Assembly (NCBI GenBank): GCA_963578825.1
Contig: CAUZDW010000014.1
Coordinates: 30,509 to 94,508, forward strand
Length of the DNA: 64,000 nucleotides
DNA from: JAJDNS01 sp963578825
Lineage (GTDB): Bacteria; Acidobacteriota; Vicinamibacteria; Fen-336
Reading direction: 5' to 3'
This document shows positions 1 to 8,659 of this stretch, piece by piece. The notes beneath the pieces are model-generated. The model had not been told where the DNA came from and searched no databases. It saw only the letters and a list, made by a program, of their open reading frames with translations. Position 1 is the first letter of the stretch; each line of letters starts with the position of its first letter. Both the position numbers and the translations under genes were made by a program.

Positions 1-724
1 ACCGGAGCACCCGCGCTCCCGCGAAGGCGACCACCAGGGTTCCGGCGATCGCCAGCATGGGATGCAGGACCCGGAGCCGCACCAGGACGCTCGCGGTGGG
101 CGAGAGGTCCTGGGCCAGCGCGCCGAGGAGTGATTGCGCAGGATAGAGGGTGTCGCCGAGGGCGGCGATGGCGCCGCTTACCCCCACCAGCAACAGCCCC
201 ACGAACGCGACCCCGAACACCCAGCCGTCCCGACGCAGGGCGTCCCTTCGGAGCGGGGCGTCGGTGCCGCACCACTGCGCGGTGAGGGAGAGTGCAGCCA
301 GCAGGAGGAACGTGTTCACGAGGTGCACGGCCATGAACAGGGCCCGCGCGACCGACTCGTTCTCGCCCACGAGGTGGAGGAGCACGAGGCCGGCACCCAC
401 CGCGGCCTCGGTGAGGATCAAGACGACCGACGCGACGGCCGCGCGGCGGGCCGGGTGGCCCTTTGTCCGCTCGCGAAAGACCCAGACAGCGAGCGCAAAC
501 ACCATGAGGAGCGCGACGCCGCTCGTGAGGCGGTGCGTGAACTCGATCAGGGTCTCGACTGCTGGCGCCCGCGGCAGCACCTCGCCGTTGCACAGCGGCC
601 AGTGGGCCCCGCAGCCTGCGCCGGACCCGGTGGCGCGGACGAAGGCGCCCCAGAGGATGACGAGCATGTTCCAGGCGAGCGTGAGCCACGCGAAGCGGGG
701 GAGTCGGGTCCTGGTGGCGTTCAT
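1..724 (-). CDS. ctaA: Heme A synthase (COX15/CtaA family), cut by the window edge
   Basis: Reading leftward from an ATG at 722-724 gives an uninterrupted membrane protein that runs off the left edge. After the first hydrophobic segment comes the motif GSGAGCGAHWPLCNG, the hallmark loop of COX15/CtaA, followed by EFTHRLTSG with a likely haem-ligand histidine, and further helices with HLVNTFLLLAAL. The enzyme oxidises haem O to haem A in the inner membrane for aa3-type cytochrome oxidase. A GGAAGGAG ribosome site sits three bases before the ATG. The C-terminal part is missing. The family call is firm from the motifs. Partner genes such as ctaB or the oxidase would lie to the left and are not visible. 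Confidence 0.9.
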   Translation of the reverse strand, partial: MNATRTRLPRFAWLTLAWNMLVILWGAFVRATGSGAGCGAHWPLCNGEVLPRAPAVETLIEFTHRLTSGVALLMVFALAVWVFRERTKGHPARRAAVASVVLILTEAAVGAGLVLLHLVGENESVARALFMAVHLVNTFLLLAALSLTAQWCGTDAPLRRDALRRDGWVFGVAFVGLLLVGVSGAIAALGDTLYPAQSLLGALAQDLSPTASVLVRLRVLHPMLAIAGTLVVAFAGARVLR

Positions 725-1452
725 GTGCTCCTTCCGGGGGTCACGGCCGGGCCGGCGGGCGGCGGCGTTCGCGCAAGCTTATCCCCGTGCGGGGATGTGT
801 CAATGGCGCGTTGCCGAACCCGACGCATCAGGGCGAGGCGACACGTCGTTCCCCCTGGGGACACCTCATCCTCCAGGCGGACAGCTCATTCCCCATACGG
901 ACACCTCATCTCCCATGCGGACAGCTTCTGGCCTGGGTTGCGTCGAGGCCTGGACGGCGGTCGGGGGATGCTACAGTCTCGGCGTTCGAGGCCGATGTGG
1001 CGAGCACGTGTGCGCACCATCCGGAACGGCCGGCCCACGCCCTGTGCATGTCCTGCTGGCCGCCATTGCCGACGGTGCCACCGGAGCCGGCCTTGCCGTC
1101 TTCACGGTCCTGCCCTTCGTTGCCCTGCTGGTCCTGCGGTTCGCCTTGCGCGTCGACGTCGTCACGGTCCGCGGTCGCGGATTCGGATCCCGTTCTGGTT
1201 TCGGAAGGCGCGGGCTCGGGAAGTCTTCGGGCTCGTGACGCGCGTGGCGCGGGAGCACCAGGAACGCCGGGCCCGGGCGCTCGGGAGGCCCCCGACCGCG
1301 GGCGCCCCGCCCCCTCCGACCGGCCCACCACCCGAGCCGACCCCTTAGGCGCCTCGTCTCCCCTCCTCGCCGGGTCGGGATGCCGAAGAGATCGTCCTTG
1401 CGCTTCCGAGCTGGCGGGAACAGAATTGGATCTCTAGCTGAGAGGTAGGAAA
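725..1452. other. 728-bp intergenic region with degenerate repeats
   Basis: There is no convincing gene between ctaA and acoA. The left part holds a degenerate 20-bp tandem repeat (839-928). The right part (about 990-1240) has a zinc-finger-like C-x2-H and C-x2-C cluster in one frame and a hydrophobic stretch in another. This could be the remains of a small membrane protein, but no start, ribosome site or conserved ending supports it. The promoters for the divergent ctaA and acoABC units must lie here. I could not pick out a clear -35/-10 pair. Confidence 0.5.
839..928. repeat. Degenerate 20-bp tandem repeat, about 4.5 copies
   Basis: Units start at 839, 859, 879, 899 and 919 (the last partial), with exact 20-bp spacing. 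Each begins with a GACAC or GACAG core and continues roughly CTCATTCCCCATGCG. Adjacent copies differ at several positions. The G-GACACC core resembles the arm of the palindrome at 25543-25596. Function is unknown. Confidence 0.7.
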
Positions 1453-2460
1453 ATGGCCATGACGACTCAAGCCCAAACGACGTCACCGCCTGGACTGCAG
1501 CTCCCACGCGAGGAGCTCGCGCGCGCGTACAAGATGATGTGCGACATCCGAGAATTCGAGGTTCACCTGCACGACGAGTTCGCGGCGGGGAACATCCCGG
1601 GCTTCGTTCATCTCTACGCCGGAGAGGAGGCGTCGGCGGTCGGGTTCATGATGCACTTGAAGGACGTGGACCGCATCGCCAGCACCCACCGGGGCCATGG
1701 ACATTGCATCGCCAAGGGCTGCGACATCAAGGGAATGATGAAGGAGATCTTCGGACGTGCGGACGGCCTTTGTGGTGGCAAGGGAGGGTCGATGCACATC
1801 GCGGATCTGGACAAGGGCATGATGGGCGCCAACGGCATCGTCGGCGGAGGCCCGCCGCTCATCTGCGGCGCGGCGTTGAGCGCCAAGACCCTGAAGACGG
1901 ACGGCGTCGCGATCGCTTTCGTGGGAGACGGCGGCTCGAATCAGGGAACCACCCTCGAGTCCTACAACCTCGCTAGGGTCTGGAATCTGCCCGCGGTGTT
2001 CGTCGTCGAGGACAACGGCTACGCGCAGTCCACCGCGAGCACATGGTCCGTGGGCGGCAGCCAGGTGAAGCGCGCCGAGGGCTTCGGCATGCCCGGACGC
2101 AAAGTGGACGGCCACGACTTCTTCGACGTCTACGACGCGGCGGAGGAGGCGATCACTAGAGCGCGCAACGGTGAAGGTCCGAGCCTGGTGCACGTCGAGA
2201 TCTACCGGTACTACGGCCACTTCGAAGGTGACGCGACGACCTACCGCGGTCCGAACGAAGCGGAGAAGGTCGAGGCGGAGAAAGACTGCCTCATGATGTT
2301 CCGCAGGCGGGTGAGCGAGGAAGGGCTGCTGGATCCCGCGCAGCTCGACGAGATCGAGCAGGAATCCAGGCGGCTCATCGACCAGGCGGTCGCGGAGGCG
2401 AAGGCGGCACCGCCGCCGAGCGAAAAGGATCTGCTGACCGACGTCTACGTCAGCTACTGA
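1453..2460 (+). CDS. acoA: Acetoin dehydrogenase-type E1 alpha subunit (TPP-dependent)
   Basis: This 335-aa thiamine-diphosphate E1 alpha subunit belongs to a 2-oxo-acid/acetoin dehydrogenase complex. The thiamine-diphosphate motif runs from GDG at residues 158-160 to N188 in EDNGYAQS, and HRGHGHCIAKG around residue 80 is typical of the family. With AcoB it decarboxylates or cleaves the substrate and passes the two-carbon unit to the lipoyl arm of E2. It is the first gene of a three-gene operon. The E1 beta gene follows after 12 bases, and a lipoyl-domain/hydrolase fusion follows that. That E2 type favours acetoin dehydrogenase over pyruvate dehydrogenase. A GAGAGGTAGG ribosome site precedes the ATG. 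A second ATG lies at codon 3. Confidence 0.88.
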   Translation: MAMTTQAQTTSPPGLQLPREELARAYKMMCDIREFEVHLHDEFAAGNIPGFVHLYAGEEASAVGFMMHLKDVDRIASTHRGHGHCIAKGCDIKGMMKEIFGRADGLCGGKGGSMHIADLDKGMMGANGIVGGGPPLICGAALSAKTLKTDGVAIAFVGDGGSNQGTTLESYNLARVWNLPAVFVVEDNGYAQSTASTWSVGGSQVKRAEGFGMPGRKVDGHDFFDVYDAAEEAITRARNGEGPSLVHVEIYRYYGHFEGDATTYRGPNEAEKVEAEKDCLMMFRRRVSEEGLLDPAQLDEIEQESRRLIDQAVAEAKAAPPPSEKDLLTDVYVSY

Positions 2461-2472
2461 GGGATCGCAACC

Positions 2473-3483
2473 ATGTCGATGAAATCATACCGACAGGCGA
2501 TCAACGAGGCGCTGGCCCAGGAGATGCGCCGAGACCCGACCGTCGTCTTCATGGGCGAGGACAACGTGGGCGGCATGGGCGCAGCCGGCGAAGACGACCC
2601 CTGGGGCGGCGTGCTGGGCGTCACCAAGAATCTCGTGCAGGAGTTCGGCCGCGAGCGCTGCCTCGATACACCGATCAGCGAGAGCGCGTTCATCGGCGCC
2701 GCGGTCGGGGCCGCCGCCACCGGGCTTCGCCCGGTCGCCGAGCTGATGTTCGTGGACTTCATGGGCGTGTGCTTCGATCAGATCTTCAACCAGGCGGCGA
2801 AGTTCCGTTACATGTTCGGCGGCCACGCGGTCACGCCGGTCGTCATCCGCACCATGTACGGAGCTGGCCTTCGCGCCGCGAGCCAGCACAGCCAGTGCCT
2901 GTATCCGTTGTTCACCCACATACCGGGCCTCAAGGTGGTGATGCCGTCTTCGCCGTACGAGGCCAAGGGACTCCTCACCCAGGCCATCCGTGACGACGAT
3001 CCCGTCATCTTCTTCGAGCACAAGCTCCTCTACGACGACAAGGAGGAGGTGCCCGACGACCCGTACACGATTCCCTTCGGGGAGGCCAACCTGACTCGGG
3101 AAGGAGATGACGTGACCATCGTGACCCTGGGACGGATGGTGAAGTTCGCCAACGAGGTCACCGACAAGCTCGAAGGCGACGACATCGCCTGTACGGTCGT
3201 GGACCTGAGAACCACCTCGCCTCTCGACGAGGACACGATCCTCGAGAGTGTTCAGGAGACCGGGCGCCTGGTCGTGGTCGACGAGGCCAATCCCCGGTGC
3301 AGCATCGCTACCGACATCTCCGCGCTCGTTGCGGAGAAGGCCTTCAGCGCGCTGAAGGCGCCGATCAAGATGGTGACCGCGCCGCACACGCCACCGCCGT
3401 TCGCAGCGGAGCTCGAGGATCTCTACATCCCCGGTCCGGCGAAGATCGAAGCGGCGGTGCGGGATGTGGCCGCCTTCTCCTGA
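2473..3483 (+). CDS. acoB: Acetoin dehydrogenase-type E1 beta subunit
   Basis: This 336-aa transketolase-like beta subunit pairs with AcoA in the E1 heterotetramer. Family features include FMGEDNVGG near residue 27, DTPISESAFIGAAVG near residue 72 and RAASQHSQ near residue 133, followed by the C-terminal transketolase domain. The two together perform the thiamine-diphosphate-dependent step. The gene begins 12 bases after acoA and is followed after 80 bases by acoC, so co-transcription is likely. Length matches AcoB/PdhB proteins. By sequence alone a pyruvate or branched-chain substrate is not excluded. The assignment to acetoin rests on the neighbouring E2. Confidence 0.88.
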   Translation: MSMKSYRQAINEALAQEMRRDPTVVFMGEDNVGGMGAAGEDDPWGGVLGVTKNLVQEFGRERCLDTPISESAFIGAAVGAAATGLRPVAELMFVDFMGVCFDQIFNQAAKFRYMFGGHAVTPVVIRTMYGAGLRAASQHSQCLYPLFTHIPGLKVVMPSSPYEAKGLLTQAIRDDDPVIFFEHKLLYDDKEEVPDDPYTIPFGEANLTREGDDVTIVTLGRMVKFANEVTDKLEGDDIACTVVDLRTTSPLDEDTILESVQETGRLVVVDEANPRCSIATDISALVAEKAFSALKAPIKMVTAPHTPPPFAAELEDLYIPGPAKIEAAVRDVAAFS

Positions 3484-3563
3484 AGTGTCGTCACCGAATC
3501 TCGATCTGCTCGGCAGGCTAGCGGGGCGTCTCGCCGGCCTCTGCATACGCAAGTGGCGACGCC

Positions 3564-4703
3564 ATGAGTGACGACATCAGACCCATTACGATGCCCAAGT
3601 GGGGCCTCGCCATGACCGAAGGGCTGGTGACGGCCTGGCACCTGGAAGAGGGCGCCGTCGTCGAGAAGGGGGCGCCGGCCCTCGACATCGAGACGGAGAA
3701 GATCGCCAACGAGTTCCTGTCGCCGGCAGGCGGCGTGCTCAGACGCCGGCTGGTGGACGCGGGCACCACGGCGCCGGTGGGCGCGTTGCTCGGCGTCCTC
3801 GCAGAGGCGTCGGTCACGGACGAGGCGATCGACGCGTTCGTCGAGAGCTTCAACCGGCGGTTCGCCGAGACGCTCGCCTCCCGGGCCGAGGCCGACGATA
3901 CCGGCCCCCAGCCACAGACCGTCGATGTGGACGGCCAGAGAACCCGGTATCTGGTCATGGGTGAGAGCGATGCGGCGCCGCTTGCGCTCATCCACGGCTT
4001 TGGCGCCGATCTGAACAACTGGCTGTTCAATCAGCCGGCTCTCGCCGCCAGCCGCCAGGTACTGGCGCTGGACCTGCCGGGCCACGGAGGCTCGAGCAAG
4101 ACGCTTGATGCCGACGCCCACGACCTGGCGTCACTCACCCGCGCCGTCATCCAGCTCCTGGACGCGCTCCACATGCCCGCGGTTCACCTGGCCGGGCACT
4201 CTCTGGGAGGCGCCGTCGCGCTGCGGCTTGCCCTCGACCGTCCGGAGCGGGTGCGCTCGGTGACCCTGCTCGCGAGCGCGGGGCTGGGACCGGAGATCAA
4301 CATGGAGTACGTGCAGGGGTTCATCCGTGCCGGGCGCCGCAAGGACTTGAAGCCCGTAGTGCAGCAACTGTTCGCGGACCCGGCCCTCGTGAGCCGCGAC
4401 CTTCTGGATGACCTTCTCAAGTTCAAGCGGCTGGACGGCGTCCAGGAGCTGCTCACGCTCATCGCGGACGCGGTGTTCGCGGACGGTGCTCAGACCAGCG
4501 TAATGCGCGACGATCTCTCGCGGCTCGAGATGCCGGTGCAGGTGATCTGGGGCGCGGAGGATCGCATCATTCCGGCCCGGCACACGGAGGGGCTTCCGGA
4601 TGCGGTGCGAGTGCAGGTGCTCGAGGGTGCGGGTCACATGGTGCACATGGAGAAGGCGGCGGAGGTCAACCGCCTGCTGGAAGACCATATCGAGGGCTCC
4701 TAG
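3564..4703 (+). CDS. acoC: Acetoin dehydrogenase E2: lipoyl domain fused to alpha/beta hydrolase
   Basis: This 379-aa fusion has residues 5-80 as a biotinyl/lipoyl domain with the lipoylation lysine K46 in DIETEKIANEF. After a linker, residues 120-378 form an alpha/beta hydrolase fold with oxyanion segment LIHGFGAD, nucleophile S213 in GHSLGG, an acid near residue 330 (GAEDRI) and H358 in GAGHMVH. This arrangement, with no subunit-binding domain and no CAT-type acyltransferase core, is the hallmark of AcoC from acetoin-cleaving systems, which transfers the acetyl group to CoA. No E3 (dihydrolipoamide dehydrogenase) or AcoR/AcoX gene follows, so E3 must come from elsewhere. Its stop overlaps the convergent purL stop in a shared CTAG. 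Confidence 0.9.
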   Translation: MSDDIRPITMPKWGLAMTEGLVTAWHLEEGAVVEKGAPALDIETEKIANEFLSPAGGVLRRRLVDAGTTAPVGALLGVLAEASVTDEAIDAFVESFNRRFAETLASRAEADDTGPQPQTVDVDGQRTRYLVMGESDAAPLALIHGFGADLNNWLFNQPALAASRQVLALDLPGHGGSSKTLDADAHDLASLTRAVIQLLDALHMPAVHLAGHSLGGAVALRLALDRPERVRSVTLLASAGLGPEINMEYVQGFIRAGRRKDLKPVVQQLFADPALVSRDLLDDLLKFKRLDGVQELLTLIADAVFADGAQTSVMRDDLSRLEMPVQVIWGAEDRIIPARHTEGLPDAVRVQVLEGAGHMVHMEKAAEVNRLLEDHIEGS

Positions 4704-7700
4704 CCCACCCAGGCCCGTGCGTTGCGGAAGAGGCGCATCCAGGGGCTGTCCTCGCCCCAGGCGTCCGGGTGCCAGGACATCTCCACCGTGCGGAAGACCC
4801 GCTCCGGGTGTGGCATCACCACCGTGAAGCGGCCGTCGGGCGTCGTGAGGCCGGTGATCCCGCCGGGTGAGCCGTTCGGGTTGAGAGGATAGGTCTCGGT
4901 GGCCACGCCGCGATTGTCGACGTACCGCATGGTGACCAGGGCCTCATCCGGCTGGCGGTCTCCGGTGTAGAGCGCACGACCCTCCCCGTGGGCGGTGACC
5001 ACCGGGATGCGGCTGCCGGCCATCCCCTTGAAGAAGAGCGACGGGCTCTCGGTCACCTCCACCGTCACGAGCCGAGCCTCGAACTGCTCGGAGCGGTTCT
5101 TCGCGAAGCGTGGCCACTTTTCGGCTCCGGGGATCAGGTCGTGCAGCGCCGCCATCATCTGGCAGCCGTTGCACACTCCAAGAGCGAAGCTGTCCTTCCG
5201 GGCGAAGAAGGCCGTGAACTCGTCCCGTGCCCGGGCGTTGAAGAGGATCGACTTTGCCCAGCCCTCACCACCGCCGAGGGTGTCGCCGTAGGAGAACCCC
5301 CCGGGGGCCACGAAGCCCTTGAAGTCGGTGAGAGAGAGGCGCCCGGAGATGACGTCGCTCATGTGGACGTCGATCGAGTCGAAACCGGTTCGGTCGAAGG
5401 CGGCGGCCATCTCGACCTGTCCGTTGACGCCCTGCTCGCGCAGGACGGCCATCTTCGGACGGGAGCCACGGCCGATGAAGGGTGCCGCCACGTCCTCCGT
5501 CGGATCGAAGGTGAGAGCAGGGGAGAGGCCGGGATCGTCGGTGTCGAGGAGGCGGTCGTACTCCTCGAGGGCCGACTCGGGATTGTCGCGAAGGGTCTGC
5601 ATCTGCCACGTGGTCTCGGACCACAGGCGGTGAAGCTCCGAGCGCGGCGCCGCGAGGAGCATCCTGTCGCCGCAGGCGATATGGATCTCGTCGGAGTCGT
5701 TCACTCCGCCGAGGGGCACGCCGGTGAGCCCTTGTCGGATCAGGAGCTCCAGCACCCGGTCCCGACCGGGGCCGTCCGTCTGGATCACGACGCCGAGCTC
5801 CTCGTTGAAGAGCGCCGCGAGGACGGCTTCGGTGTCCGCGTCGGCGCCGGCCAGGGGCTCGACGTCGACGCTGACACCCACGTGGCCGGCGAAGGCCATC
5901 TCGGCGAGGGTGACCAGGAGTCCGCCGTCGGAGCGGTCGTGGTAGGCGGTGACAAGACCCGCGTCGCGCAGCTCATGAAGCGCCGCGTACAGGCCCTTGA
6001 TGAGCTCCGGGTCCTCCACGTCCGGGGCCTCGTTCCCCGTCTGGCCGAACACCTGGGCGAGGATGGACGCGCCGAGGCGCTGAGCGCCTCCGGCGAGGTC
6101 CACGAAGAGGAGGTCCGTCTGGCGCTCGGTGCGCAGCTGTGGGGTCAGCGTGGATCGGACGTCGTCGCACACGGCAAACGCAGACACGATGAGCGAGAGC
6201 GGGCTCACGACCTCGTGGGGGCGGCCACGATTCTCCCAGGTGGTTCGCATCGACATCGAGTCCTTGCCCACGGGGATCCCCACGCCCAGCTCGGGACACA
6301 GGTCGAGGGCGACGGCCTTCACCGTGTCGAAGAGCGCTGCGTCTTCCCCTGGGGAGCCGGCGGCCGCCATCCAGTTGGCCGAGAGCTTCACCTGAGAGAG
6401 CGCGCTCACCGGTGCAGTGGCCAGGTTGGTGAGAGCCTCTCCGACGGCCATCCGTCCGGAGGCGGGTCCGTCGATCACCGCGAGGGGCGTGCGCTCGCCC
6501 ATGGCGAAGGCCTCGCCGGCGTAGCCGTCGAACGCCAGGAGCGTCGCGGCGCAATCCGATACGGGCACCTGCCACGGCCCGACCATGGGGTCGCGGGAGC
6601 AGAGGCCCCCGACCGTCCGGTCGCCGATGGCGATGAGGAAGGTCTTGTCCGCAACGGTGGGATGGACGAGGACCCGGCGCACGGCCTCGTCCAGCTCGAT
6701 TCCCTCCGGGTCGAACGGTGGCAGCTCGGCGTCCAGACGAACGACGTCCCGGGTCATTCGAGGGGGCTTGCCGAGGAGCGCGGGAAGCTCCATGTCGACC
6801 GGCGTGTTGTCGAAGAGGGGGTCCCGGACCTCGAGCCGCGTGTCGTCGGTGGCCTCTCCGACGATCGCGAAGGGACACCGCTCGCGTTGGCAGAGGGCCT
6901 CGAAGACGTCGAGCCTCTCCTTGGCCACCGCCAGCACGTAGCGCTCCTGCGCCTCGTTGCTCCAGACCTCCCTGGGTGTCATCCCGGGCTCCTCGTTCGG
7001 AGCGGCGCGCAGATCGATCCGTGCCCCCCGGCCTCCGCCATGGGCCAGCTCCGGAAGCGCGTTCGAGAGCCCGCCGGCGCCCACGTCGTGGATGGAGAGG
7101 ATGGGGCTCAGAGCGCCGAGGGCCGAGCAGCGGTCGATCACCTCCTGAGCCCGGCGCTGGATCTCGGGGTTTCCTCTCTGGACGGAGTTGAAGTCGAGAT
7201 CGGCGGTGTTGGCCCCGGTGGACATGGACGAGGCCGACCCACCGCCCATCCCGATCAACATCCCGGGGCCGCCGATCTGGATGAGCAGAGCCCCGGGCGG
7301 AATGTCGCCTTTGCGCGCGTGCTCCCAGCGGACGTTGCCCACCCCGCCGGCAATCATGATCGGCTTGTGGTAACCCCGGACGACGCCAGCCACCGCCTGC
7401 TCGTAGGTCCGGAAGTACCCGCCGAGATTGGGACGACCGAACTCGTTGTTGAACGACGCCGCCCCGACGGGGCCCTCGGTCATGATCGCCAGAGGCGAAG
7501 CGATCCGGTCCGGGCGGCACTCCGGCCCCTCCCAGGGCCGTTCGAAGCCGGGCAGACGCAGGTTCGACACGGAGAAACCGCAGAGGCCCGCCTTGGGCTT
7601 GGAGCCCAGGCCCGTGGCGCCTTCGTCCCGGATCTCGCCTCCCGAGCCCGTGGCCGCTCCCGAGAAGGGCGAGATGGCGGTCGGATGGTTGTGCGTCTCG

Positions 7701-8575
7701 ACCTTCATCAGGACGTGTGTGGGCTCGTGGCGACGCACGTAGAGCCCTCCCTCGGGGTCGACGAGGAACCGCTGCACCGTCCGCCCCTCCATCACCGCCG
7801 CGTTGTCCGAGTACGCGGTGAGCGTCCCCTGGGGGTTCGCCTTCTCGGTCTCGCGGATCATCTGGAAGAGCGACTGAGGCATCTCCTCTCCATCGACGAT
7901 CCACGAGGCATTGAAGATCTTGTGGCGGCAGTGCTCCGAGTTCGCCTGAGCGAACATCGTGAGCTCCACGTCCGTGGGGTTGCGCCCCTGCCTCTCGAAG
8001 TACTCCAGCAGGTAGTCGGCCTCGTCAGGGGCCAGTGCCAGGCCCATGGACAGGTTGGCCTCGGCGATGGCCTCGAGACCCCGTTCCCGGATGTTGATCT
8101 CCTCGAGGGGCCTGGGCTGGCAATGGTGGAAGAGCTCGTCCGCCTCGTGGATCGACGCCATCACGGCCTCGGTCATCCGGTCGTGGAGGAGGGGCAGCGC
8201 CGGCGAGATCTCGCCTGTCTTCCCGTCGAGGTGGAAGGCCGTTCCGCGCTCGATGCGCCGGACGACCGAGAGTCCGCACTGGCGGGCGATGTCGCTGGCC
8301 TTCGAGGACCAGGGCGAGATGGTGCCCAGTCGGGGAGTCACCATGATGGTGCGCTGCGACAGCTCCCCCGGCTCCGGCCCCTCGGGTCCGTAGCGCAGGA
8401 GCCGGTCCAGAGTCCGCGTCTCGTCGGGCGTGGGCTCCCGCTCGACCTCCACGAAGTGCCAGTGCTGTGTCGCCCTCACGTGGAGGCCTGGGCAGACGGA
8501 CCCGACCCGCGCGTTGAGCTTCTCGAGGCGAAACCCCGAGAGGGCCGTGCCCCCGGGGAGCTTCAGGATGGCCAT
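4700..8575 (-). CDS. purL: Phosphoribosylformylglycinamidine synthase, single-chain
   Basis: This is the large single-polypeptide FGAM synthase of purine biosynthesis, about 1,291 aa. It converts FGAR, glutamine and ATP to FGAM. The N-terminal PurS-like domain, the paired AIRS-type domains (GVGGAGLSNALPEL-like segments, AGGVGN, SDGGLLVTLAEM) and the C-terminal glutamine amidotransferase are all present. In the last domain LGVCNGCQM carries the nucleophilic cysteine and PHPERVF the histidine and glutamate. An upstream in-frame ATG at 8608 exists. I prefer 8575 because MAILKLPGGTALSGFRLEKL aligns with known PurL starts and a TTGGCG-N16-TAGAAT promoter ends just before it, implying a leaderless message. 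The frame is intact across almost 3.9 kb. Confidence 0.95.
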   Translation of the reverse strand: MAILKLPGGTALSGFRLEKLNARVGSVCPGLHVRATQHWHFVEVEREPTPDETRTLDRLLRYGPEGPEPGELSQRTIMVTPRLGTISPWSSKASDIARQCGLSVVRRIERGTAFHLDGKTGEISPALPLLHDRMTEAVMASIHEADELFHHCQPRPLEEINIRERGLEAIAEANLSMGLALAPDEADYLLEYFERQGRNPTDVELTMFAQANSEHCRHKIFNASWIVDGEEMPQSLFQMIRETEKANPQGTLTAYSDNAAVMEGRTVQRFLVDPEGGLYVRRHEPTHVLMKVETHNHPTAISPFSGAATGSGGEIRDEGATGLGSKPKAGLCGFSVSNLRLPGFERPWEGPECRPDRIASPLAIMTEGPVGAASFNNEFGRPNLGGYFRTYEQAVAGVVRGYHKPIMIAGGVGNVRWEHARKGDIPPGALLIQIGGPGMLIGMGGGSASSMSTGANTADLDFNSVQRGNPEIQRRAQEVIDRCSALGALSPILSIHDVGAGGLSNALPELAHGGGRGARIDLRAAPNEEPGMTPREVWSNEAQERYVLAVAKERLDVFEALCQRERCPFAIVGEATDDTRLEVRDPLFDNTPVDMELPALLGKPPRMTRDVVRLDAELPPFDPEGIELDEAVRRVLVHPTVADKTFLIAIGDRTVGGLCSRDPMVGPWQVPVSDCAATLLAFDGYAGEAFAMGERTPLAVIDGPASGRMAVGEALTNLATAPVSALSQVKLSANWMAAAGSPGEDAALFDTVKAVALDLCPELGVGIPVGKDSMSMRTTWENRGRPHEVVSPLSLIVSAFAVCDDVRSTLTPQLRTERQTDLLFVDLAGGAQRLGASILAQVFGQTGNEAPDVEDPELIKGLYAALHELRDAGLVTAYHDRSDGGLLVTLAEMAFAGHVGVSVDVEPLAGADADTEAVLAALFNEELGVVIQTDGPGRDRVLELLIRQGLTGVPLGGVNDSDEIHIACGDRMLLAAPRSELHRLWSETTWQMQTLRDNPESALEEYDRLLDTDDPGLSPALTFDPTEDVAAPFIGRGSRPKMAVLREQGVNGQVEMAAAFDRTGFDSIDVHMSDVISGRLSLTDFKGFVAPGGFSYGDTLGGGEGWAKSILFNARARDEFTAFFARKDSFALGVCNGCQMMAALHDLIPGAEKWPRFAKNRSEQFEARLVTVEVTESPSLFFKGMAGSRIPVVTAHGEGRALYTGDRQPDEALVTMRYVDNRGVATETYPLNPNGSPGGITGLTTPDGRFTVVMPHPERVFRTVEMSWHPDAWGEDSPWMRLFRNARAWVG

Positions 8576-8580
8576 GGCGG

Positions 8581-8608
8581 ATTCTATCCCGGGCCCTTCG
8601 GCCGCCAA
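8581..8608 (-). promoter_or_regulatory. Sigma-70-like promoter of purL
   Basis: Read leftward, TTGGCG (8603-8608), a 16-base spacer and TAGAAT (8581-8586) lie directly before the ATG at 8575, leaving five bases between -10 box and start codon. No ribosome site is visible, so a leaderless transcript is inferred. Confidence 0.5.
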
Positions 8609-8659
8609 CCCCCCCGGGGTCTCGCGGTCGGGCTGCGGGCTAGTATAGAGTCAACCACC

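Noticed and set aside
906..1331. A 141-aa - strand ORF in the ctaA-acoA gap
   Set aside because: Gly/Gln/Arg/Asp-rich, no ribosome site, no recognisable domain, and overlapped by equally long frames on the other strand.
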